This document shows, in pieces, positions 8,421-17,086 of a stretch of 64,000 bases of DNA. The stretch lies in contig CAVRGN010000003.1 of the NCBI GenBank assembly GCA_963720725.1, positions 806,001 to 870,000 of the forward strand. The letters are read 5' to 3'. The first letter of the stretch is position 1, and each line of letters opens with the position of its first letter. This stretch comes from Benzoatithermus sp963720725. Its GTDB lineage: Bacteria > Pseudomonadota > Alphaproteobacteria > Geminicoccales > Geminicoccaceae. Made by a program: the position numbers and the translations under genes. The notes beneath the pieces were generated by a model that did no database searches, was not told where the DNA came from, and saw only the letters and a program-made list of their open reading frames with translations.

Positions 8421-10595
8421 ATGGTGTTCCGCCGAGAGATGCGCGTACTGCTCGTTGCGGGAACGGTTGCCGCTATCGGGGCCGCGGCTTCCGTGAGCCC
8501 GGTCGGCTTCGGCCTTGAGGAGGAGATCGGCCTCCATTGGCTGTTTGCCGTCCGCGGCCCGCGTCCGCCGCCACCCGAGCCGGTGGTGGTCCGATTCGAC
8601 CGGGACGCTTTGTCTCGCCTGCGGGCGCTGCCCGACGATCCTGCGCAATGGCCGCAGCCGCTCGCCGGATGTGCCCGGCGCAACGGCGACATGCCCGGGC
8701 TGGCGGATGCGAGCCGTCTGGATCGGCTGCCGCGCGGGGTCGTGGCGTGCCTGGTCGAGGAGCTCACGCGGCGGGGCGCCGCGGTGATCGCCTTCGACAT
8801 GTCGTTCCGCCGCGACCCCAGCCGCGAGGAGGGCGTTGCCGAGCTGGCCGCGGCGCTGCGGCGGCATGGCCGGATCATCCTGCTCGACCGAGCGGTGCGC
8901 CAGCTTGCTCCGTCGGCCGCGAAACCCGACGACGACGCCGGTTCGGTGCAGGCCGACTGGCTGGAAGGACCGCACCCGGCGCTGGAAACCGAAGCCATCG
9001 CCACGGCATCGTTCCTGCTTCCACGCGGCACGTCGGAGATCCATCAGTTCTGGGGGTTCAACCCGGCGCTCCCGTCCCCGACGCAGCTGCCGGTGCGCGC
9101 GCTGGAGGCGCTGGCCCTTCCGGCGCTGGCCAACCTCGCGCGCGCCACCGAGGAGCGCGTGCCCGCCAGCCCCACCGAGCGCGAGCGCCTGGCGGGGCTG
9201 ACCGGCTGGTTCCGTGCCCAGGTCGCCGCCCCGGACGGCGGCATCAGCCCGGCGGAGCTCGCCCGGATCTCAAGGGCCGACGCACTCGCTGTCAATTCGC
9301 TGAGCCGTGTCTACCGTGGCCCGAACAACTACTATCTCAACTATTATGGGCCGCCCGGCACGTTCCCGTCGCTCTCGGTCGCGGACATGCTCGTGCCGGA
9401 CCCGGACCGGGCGCCGCCGGACATGGACTTGCGCGGTCGCGTCGTGTTCGTAGGCTTTCAGGAACTCGCGATACCGCAGGCCGGCGACAGCTTTCCCACC
9501 GCGTTCCGCGGCGCGGACGGTGTCGACCTCAGCGGCGTCGAGATCCTGGCGACCGCGTTCGCCAATCTGCTGCACGACGGCACGGTGCGGGCCCTGCCGG
9601 AATGGGTGCGGGTCGGGCTCGTGGCCCTGCTCGGGTTCGCTTTCACCATGGCCAGCTGCTTGGGCGCCCTCTGGCGCGGGATCGCGGCCCCTTTGTGCCT
9701 TGCGGGTGCCTACGCCGGGACGGCGGTGGCCGCCTTCGTGCTGGCCGATTTCTGGCTGCCGCTCGTCGTGCCGCTGCTCGGCCTGCTGCCGCTCGCGATC
9801 GCCCTCGGGCAGGTGGTGCGCTATGTCGGCGCTGCCCGCTGGCTAGGTGTCTACGCGCCTCACCAGGTCAGCCGGCGGCTCCTCGAGGGACGCGAGTTTC
9901 CCGCCTTGGCGCAGAGCCGGGAAGTGACGGTGATGCTGACCGACATCGTCGGCTTCACGACCATGGCCGAGCAGAGCTCGCCGACGGTGGTGGCCGATTT
10001 CGTCAATCGCCACTTCACCATGCTCAACCGCTGCGTCGAATCCGAAGGCGGCACCCTGGCACAATTCATCGGCGACAGCGTGATGTCGTTCTGGGGCGCG
10101 CCGGATCCGCAGCCGGACCACGCCGCCCGGGCCTGCCGGGCGGCCCTGGCGATCGGCCGCGCCCTGGAGACCGAGAACCGGCGCCGGGCCACCGAGGGTC
10201 TGGCCCCGGTCCGGCTGCGGGTCGGGATCAACTCCGGGATGGTCACGGCGGGCAATGTCGGCGCACCGGGACGTAGCAACTACGGCATCGTCGGCGACAC
10301 CGTGAACGCGACGCAGCGCATCGAGCAGCTCGCCAAGACGATCTGCACCGACATGCCGACCGTGGCGATTCTGGTCAGCAGCCGGACCCACGATCTGGTG
10401 GGGGCCGCGTTCAACTTCGTCGCGGCTGGCGAGCACCAATTGCGGGGCAGGCGTCAGCCGGTGATGATCTACCGCCTGACCGGCGTCGCGTCCGGCCGGC
10501 CGTTCGCGGCCGTGGCTGGCGCGGGAGACCTCCCATCGGGAGCCGATACCGGCCTGGCTGATCCGGTACCGGGTTACTCCCCCGCTCGGAGCTGA
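8421..10595 (+). CDS. CHASE2-domain class III nucleotide cyclase
   Basis: Protein of 724 aa. An N-terminal transmembrane helix (about 6-28) is followed by an extracytoplasmic CHASE2 sensor (about 30-385), with the conserved RRGAAVIAFDMSFRR block and the DLRGRVVFVGFQE segment. Three transmembrane helices lie at about 395-475, and the cyclase catalytic domain at about 500-690. Metal-binding Asp residues are present in TDIVGFTTMAE and IGDSVMSFWG, and the transition-state Asn and Arg in VNATQRIEQLAK. The usual substrate-selecting Lys (in G-G-T-x-x-K-F-I-G-D) is Gln here, and the second selecting position reads Gly (YGIVGD), so ATP versus GTP preference is uncertain. Start 8421 is preceded by GGACAGGAC. 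The next gene, 75 nt downstream, encodes a FecR-TPR-barrel protein, probably its outer-membrane partner. Confidence 0.93.
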   Translation: MVFRREMRVLLVAGTVAAIGAAASVSPVGFGLEEEIGLHWLFAVRGPRPPPPEPVVVRFDRDALSRLRALPDDPAQWPQPLAGCARRNGDMPGLADASRLDRLPRGVVACLVEELTRRGAAVIAFDMSFRRDPSREEGVAELAAALRRHGRIILLDRAVRQLAPSAAKPDDDAGSVQADWLEGPHPALETEAIATASFLLPRGTSEIHQFWGFNPALPSPTQLPVRALEALALPALANLARATEERVPASPTERERLAGLTGWFRAQVAAPDGGISPAELARISRADALAVNSLSRVYRGPNNYYLNYYGPPGTFPSLSVADMLVPDPDRAPPDMDLRGRVVFVGFQELAIPQAGDSFPTAFRGADGVDLSGVEILATAFANLLHDGTVRALPEWVRVGLVALLGFAFTMASCLGALWRGIAAPLCLAGAYAGTAVAAFVLADFWLPLVVPLLGLLPLAIALGQVVRYVGAARWLGVYAPHQVSRRLLEGREFPALAQSREVTVMLTDIVGFTTMAEQSSPTVVADFVNRHFTMLNRCVESEGGTLAQFIGDSVMSFWGAPDPQPDHAARACRAALAIGRALETENRRRATEGLAPVRLRVGINSGMVTAGNVGAPGRSNYGIVGDTVNATQRIEQLAKTICTDMPTVAILVSSRTHDLVGAAFNFVAAGEHQLRGRRQPVMIYRLTGVASGRPFAAVAGAGDLPSGADTGLADPVPGYSPARS

Positions 10596-10670
10596 CGCAC
10601 TGCCATTGACGTCCAACCGTCGACGTGGTCAGCGTACCGTGAGGTCGCCTTAATAGATCAAAGAAATCGG

Positions 10671-13600
10671 ATGGGATGGTCGGCCACGTCGTCCCGCGCG
10701 CGCCACCCGTCGCCATGTGCCGGGCGTCTGATCGCGGGAAGCCGGATCGTGCTCGCAGGCTTGGCCTTGTTCGCCCATGCGGCGCTCGCTGCCGAGGATT
10801 GCCTGGACGCGGACGGCCATCCGGTGCCGGCGGTCGCCAACCTGGTGTCCGCGGTCGGCGACGTTCGCATCGGCGGTCTGCCACCGCGCGGCGAGGCGCC
10901 CTACCGCCCGATCTGCGCCGGCGAGGCCGTGACGGTCGGCCCGGCCAGCCGGGCGCTGGTGAGCGTGACCGGCGCCGACACGCCCTTGCGGCTGGACGAG
11001 AACACGGTCAGCCGGTTTCGAACCCCGCCCGAGCCGGGCGGTGGCCTCGTCGATCTCATCAGCGGCGGCCTCTACTTCCTGAGCGAGGTTCGGCGCACGC
11101 TCACGGTCCGAACGCCCTACGTCAACGCGGGGGTCGAAGGTACCGAGGTCTATCTCCGCGTCGCCGATGGGGCGACCGAGATGATCGTGCTCGAGGGCCG
11201 GGTGGCGGCCACTCCGGGAAGCGCCAGCGCGGAGCCGTTCGCGGCTGCGGCGGTGACCACGGGTCAGCGGCTGGCGGTCGCGTCCGACACCGCGCCGGAG
11301 GTCACGCCACTGCCGGACGACGGCAAGCCGTTCGGCGCGCTGCGGCGGGTGACCGTGGGCGCACTCTCCTGGACCCTCTACTATCCCGAAGTGCTGGTGG
11401 ACACGGAAGCGGAGGCCTTTCCGCGGATCGCCGAAGCCGCCCGACTGCTCGCGGCGGGCCAGCGCGACCAGGCGGAGGCGCTGCTGGAGCAGGTTCCGGA
11501 CACCGGATTGGAGGGCGGGCTGGCGGCGGCCCTGCGCACGTCGATCGCCGTTGCGCGTGGTAATTCGACCGGTGCCGCGGCTGCGGCCGCCCGCGCCGTG
11601 GAGCTTGCTCCAGCCGCAGCCTCGTCCGAGCTGGCCCGGTCCTACGCCCTGCAGCTCGACCTCGACCTCGCCGGCGCGACCGCGGCGGCGGGCGAGGCCG
11701 CGGCGCTGGCCCCGCACGACGCCTTCGCGCAGGCGCGGCTCGCCGAACTCTTTCTGATGCAGGGCGACGTCCGCGGCGCGCGCGAGGCTGCCGACAAGGC
11801 GGACCGGCTCAGCGCCTCGCCGCTCACCGCCATCGTGCAGGGCTACACCAACCTGGCCGGCTACCGGGTGGATGCCGCGCAAGCCGACTTTCGCCGCGCC
11901 CTGCAGCAGGAGAGCCAGAACCCGCTGGCGCTGCTCGGGCTCGGTCTGGCCCGGATCAATCTCCGCGATGTGCCAGCGGGGCAGCAGCTCATCGCCGCCG
12001 CCGTCGTCCAGGATCCGTCGAGTGCCCTGCTGCGCGCCTATCTCGGCCGGGCGAGTTTCGCCGCCCGGGACGGTGAAGCGGCGGCCAAGCAGCTCGCGAT
12101 CGCCAGGGACCTGGGTCCGAACGACCCCACGCCGTTCCTCTACAGCGCGATCCAGGAGCTGCTGAGCAATCGTCCGGTCACCGCCTTGCGCGATCTGGAA
12201 ACCTCGATCGCCCTCAACGACCAGCGGGCGGTCTTCCGCTCGCCCATTCTGCTCGACCAGGACCTGGCGAGCAGGAATGCGAGCCTGGGGCAGATCTTCG
12301 ACAATCTGGGCTTTCCGCGGCTCGGTCTGCTGGCGGCATCCCGCGCGCTCGCCACCGCGCCGGCCAATCCCGATGCGCACCGGCTGCTCGCCGATACCGT
12401 GGCGACGCTGCCGCGCTTCGACACCCTGCGCGCCAGCGAGCTGTTCAAGGCGCAATTGCTGGAACGACCGAGTTCGGTCCCGATCATGCCTCGCCTCGCC
12501 TATTCCGACCTCAACGTGCTGAGCGCCGCCAACGGCTACATACCCGGCTTCAACGAGTATTCCGCGCTCTTCGCCGAGCAGGGCGGCGCCGCCATCGTCT
12601 CCGGCCTGGCGGGAACTCAGTCGACTTATGGCGGCGAAGCGAGTGCGGCCGCCCAAAGCGGCCCGTTCTCCATCAGCGTCGGCACGCTGCAGGCGACGAC
12701 CGACGGCTTTCGCCGCAATGGCGACATCGAGAACAGCCTGTACAATGTCGTCGCGAAGGCGGCGGTGTCGCCGGAACTGCAGCTCTACGGCGAACTGAGG
12801 CGGCGCGAATACCAGCAGGGCGACATCGCGCTCGACTTCGACCCCGAGCTCTTCGTCCCCGATCAGCGCCGCGACTTCAAGCAGACGACGGGCGTCGGCG
12901 GTCTCGTCTATCGGCCGACGCCGGCCACCACGGTGCTGGCCACGGCCTCGGTCAGCAAGTTCCGGGACAAGCTCAACGACGACGATGTCTTCCCCTCGCC
13001 ACCCTTTCCAACTCCCAACCTGCGCGCCCAGGGCACCGACCAGGGCTACCAGCTCGAAGGTCAGGTGATCCACAATGCCGGCAATTTCGACATCCTGGCC
13101 GGCGGCGCCTTCTACGATGCCGATGTCCGAGTTCGCACCCGCTCGTTGTCCGAGGACGATTTCGGCGAGCGTTTCGGATCCGGCTATGTCTATGGCTACG
13201 CCGAGCCGTTCGAGGGAACCGACCTGGTGCTGGGATTGGCCGTGGAGCGCCTTTCCTCCGATGGCGACGACTACACCAAGGTGTCCCCGAAATTCGGCGT
13301 CACCCAGGCACTGCCGTGGGACCTGACGCTTCGGGCGGCCCGCGGCCGCTCCATCCGCCGGGCCCTGCTGGTCGAGACGACGCTCGAGCCAACGGAGATC
13401 GCAGGTTTTCTCCAGGTCTACGACGACCTCAACGGCCAGGTATCGGATCGCTACAGCCTGGGCCTCGACTGGCGCGCGCGGGAGGACCTCCGGTTCGGCG
13501 TGGAGGCCTCGACCCGCAACATCGACAGCATCGGGACGGCGCCGGAAGGCGAGGACGAGAACCTGGATGAGAGCAATGTCGGCGCCTACGGCTACTGGAT

Positions 13601-14012
13601 CCTGTCCGACGACCTCGCCTTGAGCTTCCAGCCTCAGTTCGACCGGTTCACCAGCGACGACACGGGCACCTACCCCGATCGGGTGGATACGTGGTTGGCT
13701 CCGCTGGAGCTGCGCTATTTCGCGGCTTCGGGGCTCTTCGCCTTCGCCCGGGGAACCTACCTCTACCAGGACCTCGACCGCGGGGCGTCGAGCGCCACCG
13801 CGGATCAGGCCGACCACGGCAGCACCGTGCTCGCCGACGCGGGCATCGGCTACCGGCTGCCATTCGGCCGCGGCGCCGCCGTGCTCGCGGTGAGCAACCT
13901 GTTCGACCAAAAGCTGCAATATCGTGACGACAACTATCGGACCAACCAGGATCGCGCGACCAGATTTGCACCCGAGCGGATGATCCTGGCGACGATCAAC
14001 CTGCAATTTTGA
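10671..14012 (+). CDS. FecR-domain / TPR / outer-membrane beta-barrel fusion protein
   Basis: Protein of 1113 aa. A signal peptide (hydrophobic core LAGLALFAHAALA, about residues 27-41) precedes a FecR-type domain at about 55-185 (NLVSAVGDVRIGG... RLDENT... VRTPYVNAGVEGTEVYLRV...). A long helical repeat region (about 250-620) with the alanine-rich 34-residue periodicity of TPRs follows, for example PLALLGLGLARINLRD. The last 500 or so residues alternate aromatic and polar residues in antiparallel-strand fashion, with turns such as DFDPELFVPDQRRDF, and end ATINLQF: a C-terminal Phe beta-signal, as in outer-membrane barrels. A role in relaying or scaffolding an envelope signal to the upstream CHASE2 cyclase is inference from adjacency. 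The ribosome-binding site is weak. Confidence 0.85.
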   Translation: MGWSATSSRARHPSPCAGRLIAGSRIVLAGLALFAHAALAAEDCLDADGHPVPAVANLVSAVGDVRIGGLPPRGEAPYRPICAGEAVTVGPASRALVSVTGADTPLRLDENTVSRFRTPPEPGGGLVDLISGGLYFLSEVRRTLTVRTPYVNAGVEGTEVYLRVADGATEMIVLEGRVAATPGSASAEPFAAAAVTTGQRLAVASDTAPEVTPLPDDGKPFGALRRVTVGALSWTLYYPEVLVDTEAEAFPRIAEAARLLAAGQRDQAEALLEQVPDTGLEGGLAAALRTSIAVARGNSTGAAAAAARAVELAPAAASSELARSYALQLDLDLAGATAAAGEAAALAPHDAFAQARLAELFLMQGDVRGAREAADKADRLSASPLTAIVQGYTNLAGYRVDAAQADFRRALQQESQNPLALLGLGLARINLRDVPAGQQLIAAAVVQDPSSALLRAYLGRASFAARDGEAAAKQLAIARDLGPNDPTPFLYSAIQELLSNRPVTALRDLETSIALNDQRAVFRSPILLDQDLASRNASLGQIFDNLGFPRLGLLAASRALATAPANPDAHRLLADTVATLPRFDTLRASELFKAQLLERPSSVPIMPRLAYSDLNVLSAANGYIPGFNEYSALFAEQGGAAIVSGLAGTQSTYGGEASAAAQSGPFSISVGTLQATTDGFRRNGDIENSLYNVVAKAAVSPELQLYGELRRREYQQGDIALDFDPELFVPDQRRDFKQTTGVGGLVYRPTPATTVLATASVSKFRDKLNDDDVFPSPPFPTPNLRAQGTDQGYQLEGQVIHNAGNFDILAGGAFYDADVRVRTRSLSEDDFGERFGSGYVYGYAEPFEGTDLVLGLAVERLSSDGDDYTKVSPKFGVTQALPWDLTLRAARGRSIRRALLVETTLEPTEIAGFLQVYDDLNGQVSDRYSLGLDWRAREDLRFGVEASTRNIDSIGTAPEGEDENLDESNVGAYGYWILSDDLALSFQPQFDRFTSDDTGTYPDRVDTWLAPLELRYFAASGLFAFARGTYLYQDLDRGASSATADQADHGSTVLADAGIGYRLPFGRGAAVLAVSNLFDQKLQYRDDNYRTNQDRATRFAPERMILATINLQF

Positions 14013-14060
14013 GCCGTCGGCGCGGTGCCGATCCGAGTGCAAACAGGGGGAAACGCAACG

Positions 14061-14435
14061 ATGTATGCGGTCGATCTGAATTGGCTTCGCTTGCCCACGC
14101 TGCTGGCGCTGGCGTCGCTCCTGGCTGCGCCGTGCGCCCGCGCCCAGGACACCGAGCACCTCGACGCGGTCTCGCTGCCGCCCGACGTGACCGCGGCTCT
14201 CAAGGCGGCCGGGCTCGATCCTGCGCTGGTGGTGGTCGTCGGCAAGGACGGCTCGATGCAGCGGCTCTACGACGGTGATCCGCGGAAGGCGCCGCTGGAG
14301 ATACGCGACCAGCCGCTCGCGGCCAGATCCGCACAGCCACTGGGCGAGATCGTCCAGCCTGCGGACGGCAGTGCCGCCAGGTACTGCTACAAGATTGGCG
14401 GCCGCTGGTACTACACGGAAGTCGCCACGCAGTAG
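14061..14435 (+). CDS. Small exported protein of unknown function, third gene of the CHASE2/FecR cluster
   Basis: Protein of 124 aa with a signal peptide (LPTLLALASLLAAPCARA, cleavage near residue 30). The mature part has no family I recognise. It contains VSLPPDVTAALKAAGLDPALVVVVG and ends in an aromatic RYCYKIGGRWYYTEVATQ stretch with a single mature-region cysteine. It starts 49 nt after the FecR/barrel gene and is preceded by a GGGGGAAA ribosome-binding site, so it is probably co-transcribed. The in-frame start at 14025 would add a non-signal leader. The product is probably periplasmic. Confidence 0.75.
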   Translation: MYAVDLNWLRLPTLLALASLLAAPCARAQDTEHLDAVSLPPDVTAALKAAGLDPALVVVVGKDGSMQRLYDGDPRKAPLEIRDQPLAARSAQPLGEIVQPADGSAARYCYKIGGRWYYTEVATQ

Positions 14436-14437
14436 CC

Positions 14438-14464
14438 TGGCGCGGCGCGGAGTCGCCCGCGCCA
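14438..14464. terminator. 8-bp GC hairpin after the cyclase cluster
   Basis: TGGCGCGG (14438-14445) pairs with CCGCGCCA (14457-14464) across an 11-nt loop, 2 nt after the stop of the small exported protein. There is no following T-run, so it is at best a weak or factor-assisted terminator. Confidence 0.3.
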
Positions 14465-14517
14465 CTTGCGTCCGGAGACGATCCGCGCCAGATCCCGCGG
14501 GCCATCTGCGGGAGAGC

Positions 14518-15318
14518 GTGTTGCGGCTGCGGATCACGACCTGGAACGCGAACTCGATCCGGCTGCGCGAATCCGCGTTGCGCCGCATCGTGGCCGAGAT
14601 CCGGCCGGACGTGCTGTGCGTTCAGGAGATCAAGGTCGAGGACGACCGGTTCCCGGCCGAACTGTGCCGCGAGCTGGGCTTCTCCCATCTGCACGTCCAC
14701 GGCCAGAAAGCCTATCACGGCGTGGCCGTTCTCTCGAAGCTGCCACTCGCGGACTGCCACACCCGCCGGTGGTGCGGAATCGAGCACAGCCGCCATGCGA
14801 TCTGCTCCCTGCCGGGCGGGATCGAGCTGCACAATTTCTACATCCCGGCCGGCGGCGACGTGCCGGATCCGGACGCCAACCCCAAGTTCCGGCACAAGCT
14901 CGACATGCTGACGGAACTCACCGACCATTTCGGCGGGCGCAAGGGCGACGGCGCCAGGATGGTGCTGGTGGGCGACCTCAACATCGCGCCGCTCGAGAAC
15001 GACGTCTGGAGCCACAAGCAGCTCATCAACGTGGTCTCCCATACGCCGGTCGAGACTGCGGGCCTGCTCGGCCTGCAGGCGGCCTACGGCTTCGTCGACG
15101 CCGTGCGGGCCATCGTGCCGCCGAGCGAGAAGCTCTACACATGGTGGTCCTACCGCGCGCAGGACTGGTCGGTCTCGGACCGGGGCCGGCGTCTCGATCA
15201 TGTCTGGCTGTCGCCCGAACTCGCACCCAAGCTGGTCGAAGCCGAGGTGACCCGGGCGGCACGGGGCTGGGAGCAGCCCAGCGACCATGTGCCGGTGACC
15301 GTCGAACTTGCCGTCTGA
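14518..15318 (+). CDS. xth: Exodeoxyribonuclease III (AP endonuclease)
   Basis: Protein of 266 aa of the exonuclease III/AP endonuclease family, which cleaves DNA at abasic sites in base-excision repair. Visible active-site elements are TTWNANSIR near the N-terminus, VLCVQEIKVED with the metal-binding Glu (about residue 38), the Tyr/Asp loop FYIPAGGDVPDPD, LVGDLNIAPLENDVW (Asp/Asn pair), RRLDHVW and the catalytic His in PSDHVPVTVEL. Several starts are possible; GTG 14518 follows GGGAGAG and gives the usual length, while TTG 14521 is the next codon. It is followed at 3 nt by pdxA. Confidence 0.93.
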   Translation: MLRLRITTWNANSIRLRESALRRIVAEIRPDVLCVQEIKVEDDRFPAELCRELGFSHLHVHGQKAYHGVAVLSKLPLADCHTRRWCGIEHSRHAICSLPGGIELHNFYIPAGGDVPDPDANPKFRHKLDMLTELTDHFGGRKGDGARMVLVGDLNIAPLENDVWSHKQLINVVSHTPVETAGLLGLQAAYGFVDAVRAIVPPSEKLYTWWSYRAQDWSVSDRGRRLDHVWLSPELAPKLVEAEVTRAARGWEQPSDHVPVTVELAV

Positions 15319-15320
15319 CC

Positions 15321-16322
15321 ATGGCCGACGAACCCTCTCTGCCGCCTCTGGCGGTGACCATGGGCGAGCCCGCCGGCATCGGAGGTGAAATCACCATGGC
15401 GGCCTGGAGCCGACTGGCCGGGCGCGGGCCGAGCTTCTTCGTCGTCGACGATCCCGACCGCCTGCGCGCCCTGGGCGGCGCGCCGGTCCGCGAGATCGCG
15501 CATCCGGCCGAGGCACGGGGTGTGTTCGCCCGAGCGCTGCCGGTCCTGCCGCTCGGCCGGCAGGTGGCATCCGTTTCCGGTCGGCCCGATCCGCTGCACG
15601 GCGCCGCGGTGGTGGCGAGCATCGTCCAGGCGGTCTCGCTGACCAGGGCCGGCGCTGCCGCGGCCGTGGTCACCAACCCGATCCACAAGGCCACGCTCTA
15701 CGCCGCCGGCTTCGGCTTTCCCGGCCACACCGAGTTCCTGGCCGAGCTCGGCGGTGTCGGCCGGCCAGTGATGATGCTGGCCGGGCCGTCGCTGCGGGTG
15801 GTGCCGCTGACGGTCCACATGGCGCTGGCCGAGGTGCCGCGCCGGCTGGACGAGGACGCCATCGTCGAGCAGGCACGGATCGTGGACCTGGCGCTGCGGC
15901 GCGACTTCGGCATCGCCAATCCGCGGCTCGCGGTAGCCTCGCTCAACCCGCACGCCGGGGAGGGCGGGGCGATGGGCGACGAGGAGGAACGGATCATCGG
16001 GCCGGCGCTGCGCCGGCTGCGGGCGGAGGGGCTCGACATCGTCGGGCCGCTGCCCGCCGACACGATGTTCCACGAGCGTGCCCGCGCTGGCTACGATGCC
16101 GCCTTGTGCATGTACCACGATCAGGCGTTGGTGCCGGTGAAGACCCTGCACTTCGACGACGCCGTCAACGTCACGCTGGGCCTGCCCTTCGTGCGCACCT
16201 CGCCGGACCACGGCACCGCGCTCGGCATCGCCGGCCAGGGTATCGCCCGGCCCGACAGCCTGATCGCCGCCATCGAGCTTGCCGCCGTGATGGCGCTGCG
16301 GCGCAGGGAGTATGAAGCATGA
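15321..16322 (+). CDS. pdxA: 4-hydroxythreonine-4-phosphate dehydrogenase
   Basis: Protein of 333 aa, the normal PdxA length. PdxA oxidises 4-phosphohydroxy-L-threonine with NAD to give the substrate that PdxJ condenses with deoxyxylulose 5-phosphate in pyridoxal phosphate synthesis. Family motifs are VTMGEPAGIGGEI at the N-terminus, VTNPIHKATLYAAGF, the metal-site block PGHTEFLAEL, SLNPHAGEGGAMGDEE, AALCMYHDQALVPVKTL and TSPDHGTALGIAG. The start at 15321 directly follows the xth stop. The end overlaps pdxJ (ATGA), so the two consecutive pathway enzymes are translationally coupled. Confidence 0.96.
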   Translation: MADEPSLPPLAVTMGEPAGIGGEITMAAWSRLAGRGPSFFVVDDPDRLRALGGAPVREIAHPAEARGVFARALPVLPLGRQVASVSGRPDPLHGAAVVASIVQAVSLTRAGAAAAVVTNPIHKATLYAAGFGFPGHTEFLAELGGVGRPVMMLAGPSLRVVPLTVHMALAEVPRRLDEDAIVEQARIVDLALRRDFGIANPRLAVASLNPHAGEGGAMGDEEERIIGPALRRLRAEGLDIVGPLPADTMFHERARAGYDAALCMYHDQALVPVKTLHFDDAVNVTLGLPFVRTSPDHGTALGIAGQGIARPDSLIAAIELAAVMALRRREYEA

Positions 16323-17086
16323 CCATGCCGCCGCCTTTGCGGCTGGGCCTGAACCTCGACCATGTTGCGACCCTGCGCAACGCGCGCGGCGGCGCCCATC
16401 CCGATCCGGTCCGCTTCGCCCAGCTGTCCGCAGAATCCGGTGTCGACGGAATTACCGTCCATCTGCGCGAGGATCGCCGCCACATCCGAGACGCCGACGT
16501 CGAGGGTCTGATGGCTGCCCTGACCGTGCCTGTGAACCTGGAGATGGCGGTCACGCCCGAGATGATCGCGGTCGCCCGGCGGCTTCACCCCCATGCCGTG
16601 TGCCTGGTTCCGGAGAAGCGGACCGAGGTCACGACCGAAGGCGGTCTCGACGTCGTCGGCGGCGGAAAGGCGCTGGTCGAGGCCGTGGTGGCCCTGGATG
16701 GCGCCGGCTGCCGCGTGTCGCTGTTCATCGATCCCGAGCCCGCCCAGATCGACGCCGCCAAGGCCGCGGGCGCGCCCGTGGTCGAGCTGCATACCGGCAG
16801 CTACTGCGACGCCGGGGCGGGCGGGGAGCGGGCGGCGGAGCTGGAGCGGCTGCGCCGTGCGGCGCGCCACGCCGCCTCGATCGGGCTCGAATGTCACGCC
16901 GGCCACGGCTTGGCCTATGCGAATGTCCGTGCCGTGGCGGCCCTGCCGGAGCTCGTCGAGCTCAACATCGGACATTTCCTGGTCGGCGAGGCGCTGGCCA
17001 TCGGGCTGCCCGAGGCCGTTCGGCGGATGCGCGAGCTGATGGAAGCGGGGCGGCGGGACCTGGCCCGGGTGGGGAGAACGGCATGA
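16319..17086 (+). CDS. pdxJ: Pyridoxine 5'-phosphate synthase
   Basis: Protein of 255 aa. PdxJ condenses 3-amino-2-oxopropyl phosphate with 1-deoxyxylulose 5-phosphate to form pyridoxine 5'-phosphate in the cytoplasm. The signature LNLDHVATLRNARGG is at residues 10-24, followed by ITVHLREDRRHIRD, LVPEKRTEVTTEGGLD (catalytic Glu), VELHTGSYCDAG and the phosphate-binding end HAGHGLAYANV and ELNIGHFLVGEAL. It overlaps pdxA upstream by 4 nt and the ketopantoate reductase gene downstream by 4 nt, so xth-pdxA-pdxJ-panE looks like one transcription unit. Confidence 0.96.
   Translation: MTMPPPLRLGLNLDHVATLRNARGGAHPDPVRFAQLSAESGVDGITVHLREDRRHIRDADVEGLMAALTVPVNLEMAVTPEMIAVARRLHPHAVCLVPEKRTEVTTEGGLDVVGGGKALVEAVVALDGAGCRVSLFIDPEPAQIDAAKAAGAPVVELHTGSYCDAGAGGERAAELERLRRAARHAASIGLECHAGHGLAYANVRAVAALPELVELNIGHFLVGEALAIGLPEAVRRMRELMEAGRRDLARVGRTA

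Noticed and set aside
10650..14588. 1312-codon open frame on the minus strand
   Set aside because: It lies antisense to the FecR-TPR-barrel gene, whose domains and signal peptide are clear. The antisense product is low-complexity R/G/Q/A-rich, as expected from GC-rich complementarity.
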